Source of the DNA: an uncultured Paraprevotella sp.
GTDB lineage: Bacteria > Bacteroidota > Bacteroidia > Bacteroidales > Bacteroidaceae
NCBI GenBank assembly: GCA_910586505.1
Contig: CAJUGV010000003.1
Coordinates: forward strand, 60,252 to 124,251
DNA: 64,000 bases
Direction of reading: 5' to 3'
The stretch's first letter is position 1; each line of letters starts with the position of its first letter. The translations under genes were made by a program, and so were the position numbers. The notes below the pieces were generated by a model, which searched no databases, was not told the origin of the DNA, and saw only the letters and a list, made by a program, of their open reading frames with translations. Shown piece by piece: positions 62,923 through 64,000 of the stretch.

Positions 62923-63064
62923 ACGCGGAAAACACTGCGCACCGCACCGGAAAATGCTCCTCATGATTTTTTTATTTGATGCGGAGTATTTTTCGAAGTG
63001 ATGCGGACCAAAAATTCACGCACACGGCATGACGGATGAAAGGCATGCCCGCAGGAGGGAAACG
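62923..63064. repeat. Intergenic 22-bp-period repeats in two opposite arrays, locus 6
   Basis: Plus-strand units begin at 62977, 62999, 63021 and 63043 (TGATGCGGAG, TGATGCGGAC, then degenerate CACACGGCAT and GCATGCCCGC). Minus-strand units begin at 62966 (TCATGAGGAG) and 62944 (CGGTGCGCAG), also 22 bp apart. The two arrays diverge from the 10-bp T-rich centre 62967-62976, so the core can form an imperfect hairpin. Lies between cmk and ispH. Confidence 0.75.
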
Positions 63065-63084
63065 ACAAACTGAAAATTTTACAA

Positions 63085-63945
63085 ATGAAAATAGAAATAG
63101 ACCAAGGGTCCGGCTTCTGCTTCGGAGTGACGCGCGCCATCAACAAGGCCGAAGAAGAACTGGCACAGGGCGCCACGCTCTACTGTCTGGGAGACATCGT
63201 ACACAACGGAAAAGAATGCGACCGGCTGAAAAAGCTCGGTCTCATCACCATCGACCACGACACGTTCCGGAAACTGCACCATGCCAAGGTGCTGCTCCGC
63301 GCCCACGGCGAACCTCCGTCGACTTACGGCCAGGCCGAGAAAAACGGCATTGACATCATAGATGCCACCTGTCCCGTGGTGCTCCACCTTCAGGAACGCA
63401 TCAAAAAGGAATATCAGGACGGGAAAGGAGAAGACCGCCAGATCGTCATTTTCGGCAAGAACGGCCATGCGGAAGTGCTCGGCCTGGTGGGGCAGACCGA
63501 AGGCAAGGCCATCGTCATAGAATCGCCGGAGGAAGTGGACAAACTGGATTTCGGCCGCGACATCTGCCTCTACTCACAGACCACCAAGCCGCTGGAGGGG
63601 TTCCGCCGGATCGTGGAATACATCCGCACTCATATCTCGCCGGAGGCCACTTTCCGCTACTACGACACCATCTGCCGCCAGGTGGCCAACCGCATGCCCC
63701 ATATCCGTGAGTTTGCCACACGGCATGACGCCGTACTTTTCGTATGCGGCAAGAAGAGTTCCAACGGACGGGTGCTCTACGACGAATGCCGGAAAGTAAA
63801 CCCGAAATCCTATCTGGTGGATGCGGCGGACGAAATAGAGTTCGACAAGCTGAAAGATTGCGGCTCCATCGGTATCTGCGGAGCCACCTCCACTCCGAAA
63901 TGGCTGATGGAAGAGTGCGCGGAAGCCATCCGCAACCATAAATAA
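63085..63945 (+). CDS. ispH: 4-hydroxy-3-methylbut-2-enyl diphosphate reductase
   Basis: 286 residues. Last enzyme of the MEP isoprenoid pathway; an Fe-S enzyme. The three cluster cysteines are Cys12 (GFCFGV), Cys96 (DATCPVV) and Cys197 (YDTICRQV). Catalytic residues His40 (HNG), His74 (HGE) and His128/Glu130 (GHAE) are present. It supplies isopentenyl diphosphate used by the polyprenyl synthase at 59148. Complete: the stop lies 16 bp before adapter sequence. Confidence 0.96.
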   Translation: MKIEIDQGSGFCFGVTRAINKAEEELAQGATLYCLGDIVHNGKECDRLKKLGLITIDHDTFRKLHHAKVLLRAHGEPPSTYGQAEKNGIDIIDATCPVVLHLQERIKKEYQDGKGEDRQIVIFGKNGHAEVLGLVGQTEGKAIVIESPEEVDKLDFGRDICLYSQTTKPLEGFRRIVEYIRTHISPEATFRYYDTICRQVANRMPHIREFATRHDAVLFVCGKKSSNGRVLYDECRKVNPKSYLVDAADEIEFDKLKDCGSIGICGATSTPKWLMEECAEAIRNHK

Positions 63946-63961
63946 TCCGCGCCGCGCCATA

Positions 63962-63995
63962 AGATCGGAAGAGCACACGTCTGAACTCCAGTCAC
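63962..63995 (+). other. Illumina TruSeq adapter read-through at the sequence end
   Basis: From 63962 the sequence is AGATCGGAAGAGC and the rest of the standard 34-nt read-1 adapter, exact in every base, followed by five bases that would start the index. Not genomic. The last genomic bases are about 63961. Confidence 0.97.
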
Positions 63996-64000
63996 AAGGG

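Noticed and set aside
63574..63995. Open frames reading through the end of the window on the minus strand
   Set aside because: They start in adapter sequence (63962-63995) and lie opposite ispH.

Overview
The window is a 64 kb piece of a Bacteroidales chromosome, most likely family Bacteroidaceae. The grounds are many promoters of the Bacteroides type (TAnnTTTG, sometimes with an upstream TTTG about 19-20 bp away), a SusC/SusD pair, PorE- and PorQ-like proteins, the methylmalonyl-CoA branch of succinate-to-propionate fermentation, and gene orders such as porQ-cmk-ispH. By eye the GC content is about half, high for the genus Bacteroides, so I do not name a species.

Layout. 1-2.9 kb: a copper P-type ATPase (5' end outside the window) with a CopZ-like domain at its C-terminus, then a flavodoxin/ferredoxin protein. 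3.4-6.4 kb: an orphan GatC-like PTS membrane subunit paired with a KduI-type uronate isomerase that carries a signal peptide, then a PepSY-like protein. 6.5-14.2 kb: a cell-wall amidase, then minus-strand housekeeping genes (mrp, trmB, a DUF975 protein, ilvE, xseB, xseA, mnmA). 14.5-18.8 kb: a sodium-pumping methylmalonyl-CoA decarboxylase operon. 18.9-23.1 kb: a MATE exporter, a cytidylate-kinase-like protein, a phosphodiesterase and a secreted GH43 enzyme. 23.2-31.2 kb: an AspT/YidE-type exchanger, mutA-mutB and a CPA-type cation/H+ antiporter. 31.7-40.1 kb: a five-gene SusC/SusD operon with DUF4843, PKD-like and TlpA-like members and no carbohydrase. 40.3-50.2 kb: a secreted duplicated protein, topoisomerase III, a very large secreted lyase-like protein and a PorE-like lipoprotein. 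50.6-55.5 kb: a divergent phosphatase-like protein, an RsmF-like methyltransferase, a small membrane protein, thyA-folA and an Lrp regulator. 55.6-61 kb: an ExbB/ExbD/TonB energising set interrupted by tRNA-Ser, tatD and a polyprenyl synthase. 61.1-63.9 kb: porQ, cmk, ispH.

How it fits together. MutAB interconverts succinyl-CoA and methylmalonyl-CoA. The decarboxylase complex releases CO2 and exports Na+. The ExbBD-TonB set would energise SusC-type outer-membrane uptake such as that encoded at 35-40 kb. The methylmalonyl-CoA epimerase needed between mutase and decarboxylase is not in this window.

The least explained structure is a family of degenerate tandem repeats with an exact 22-bp period. 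Its core is TCATG(A/C)GGAG or close to it, followed by an A/T-rich half. It occupies six intergenic gaps (about 3.1, 14.4, 29.4, 41.8, 50.4 and 63.0 kb). At 63 kb two arrays run in opposite directions from a common centre. The last 39 bases contain Illumina adapter sequence and are not biological.
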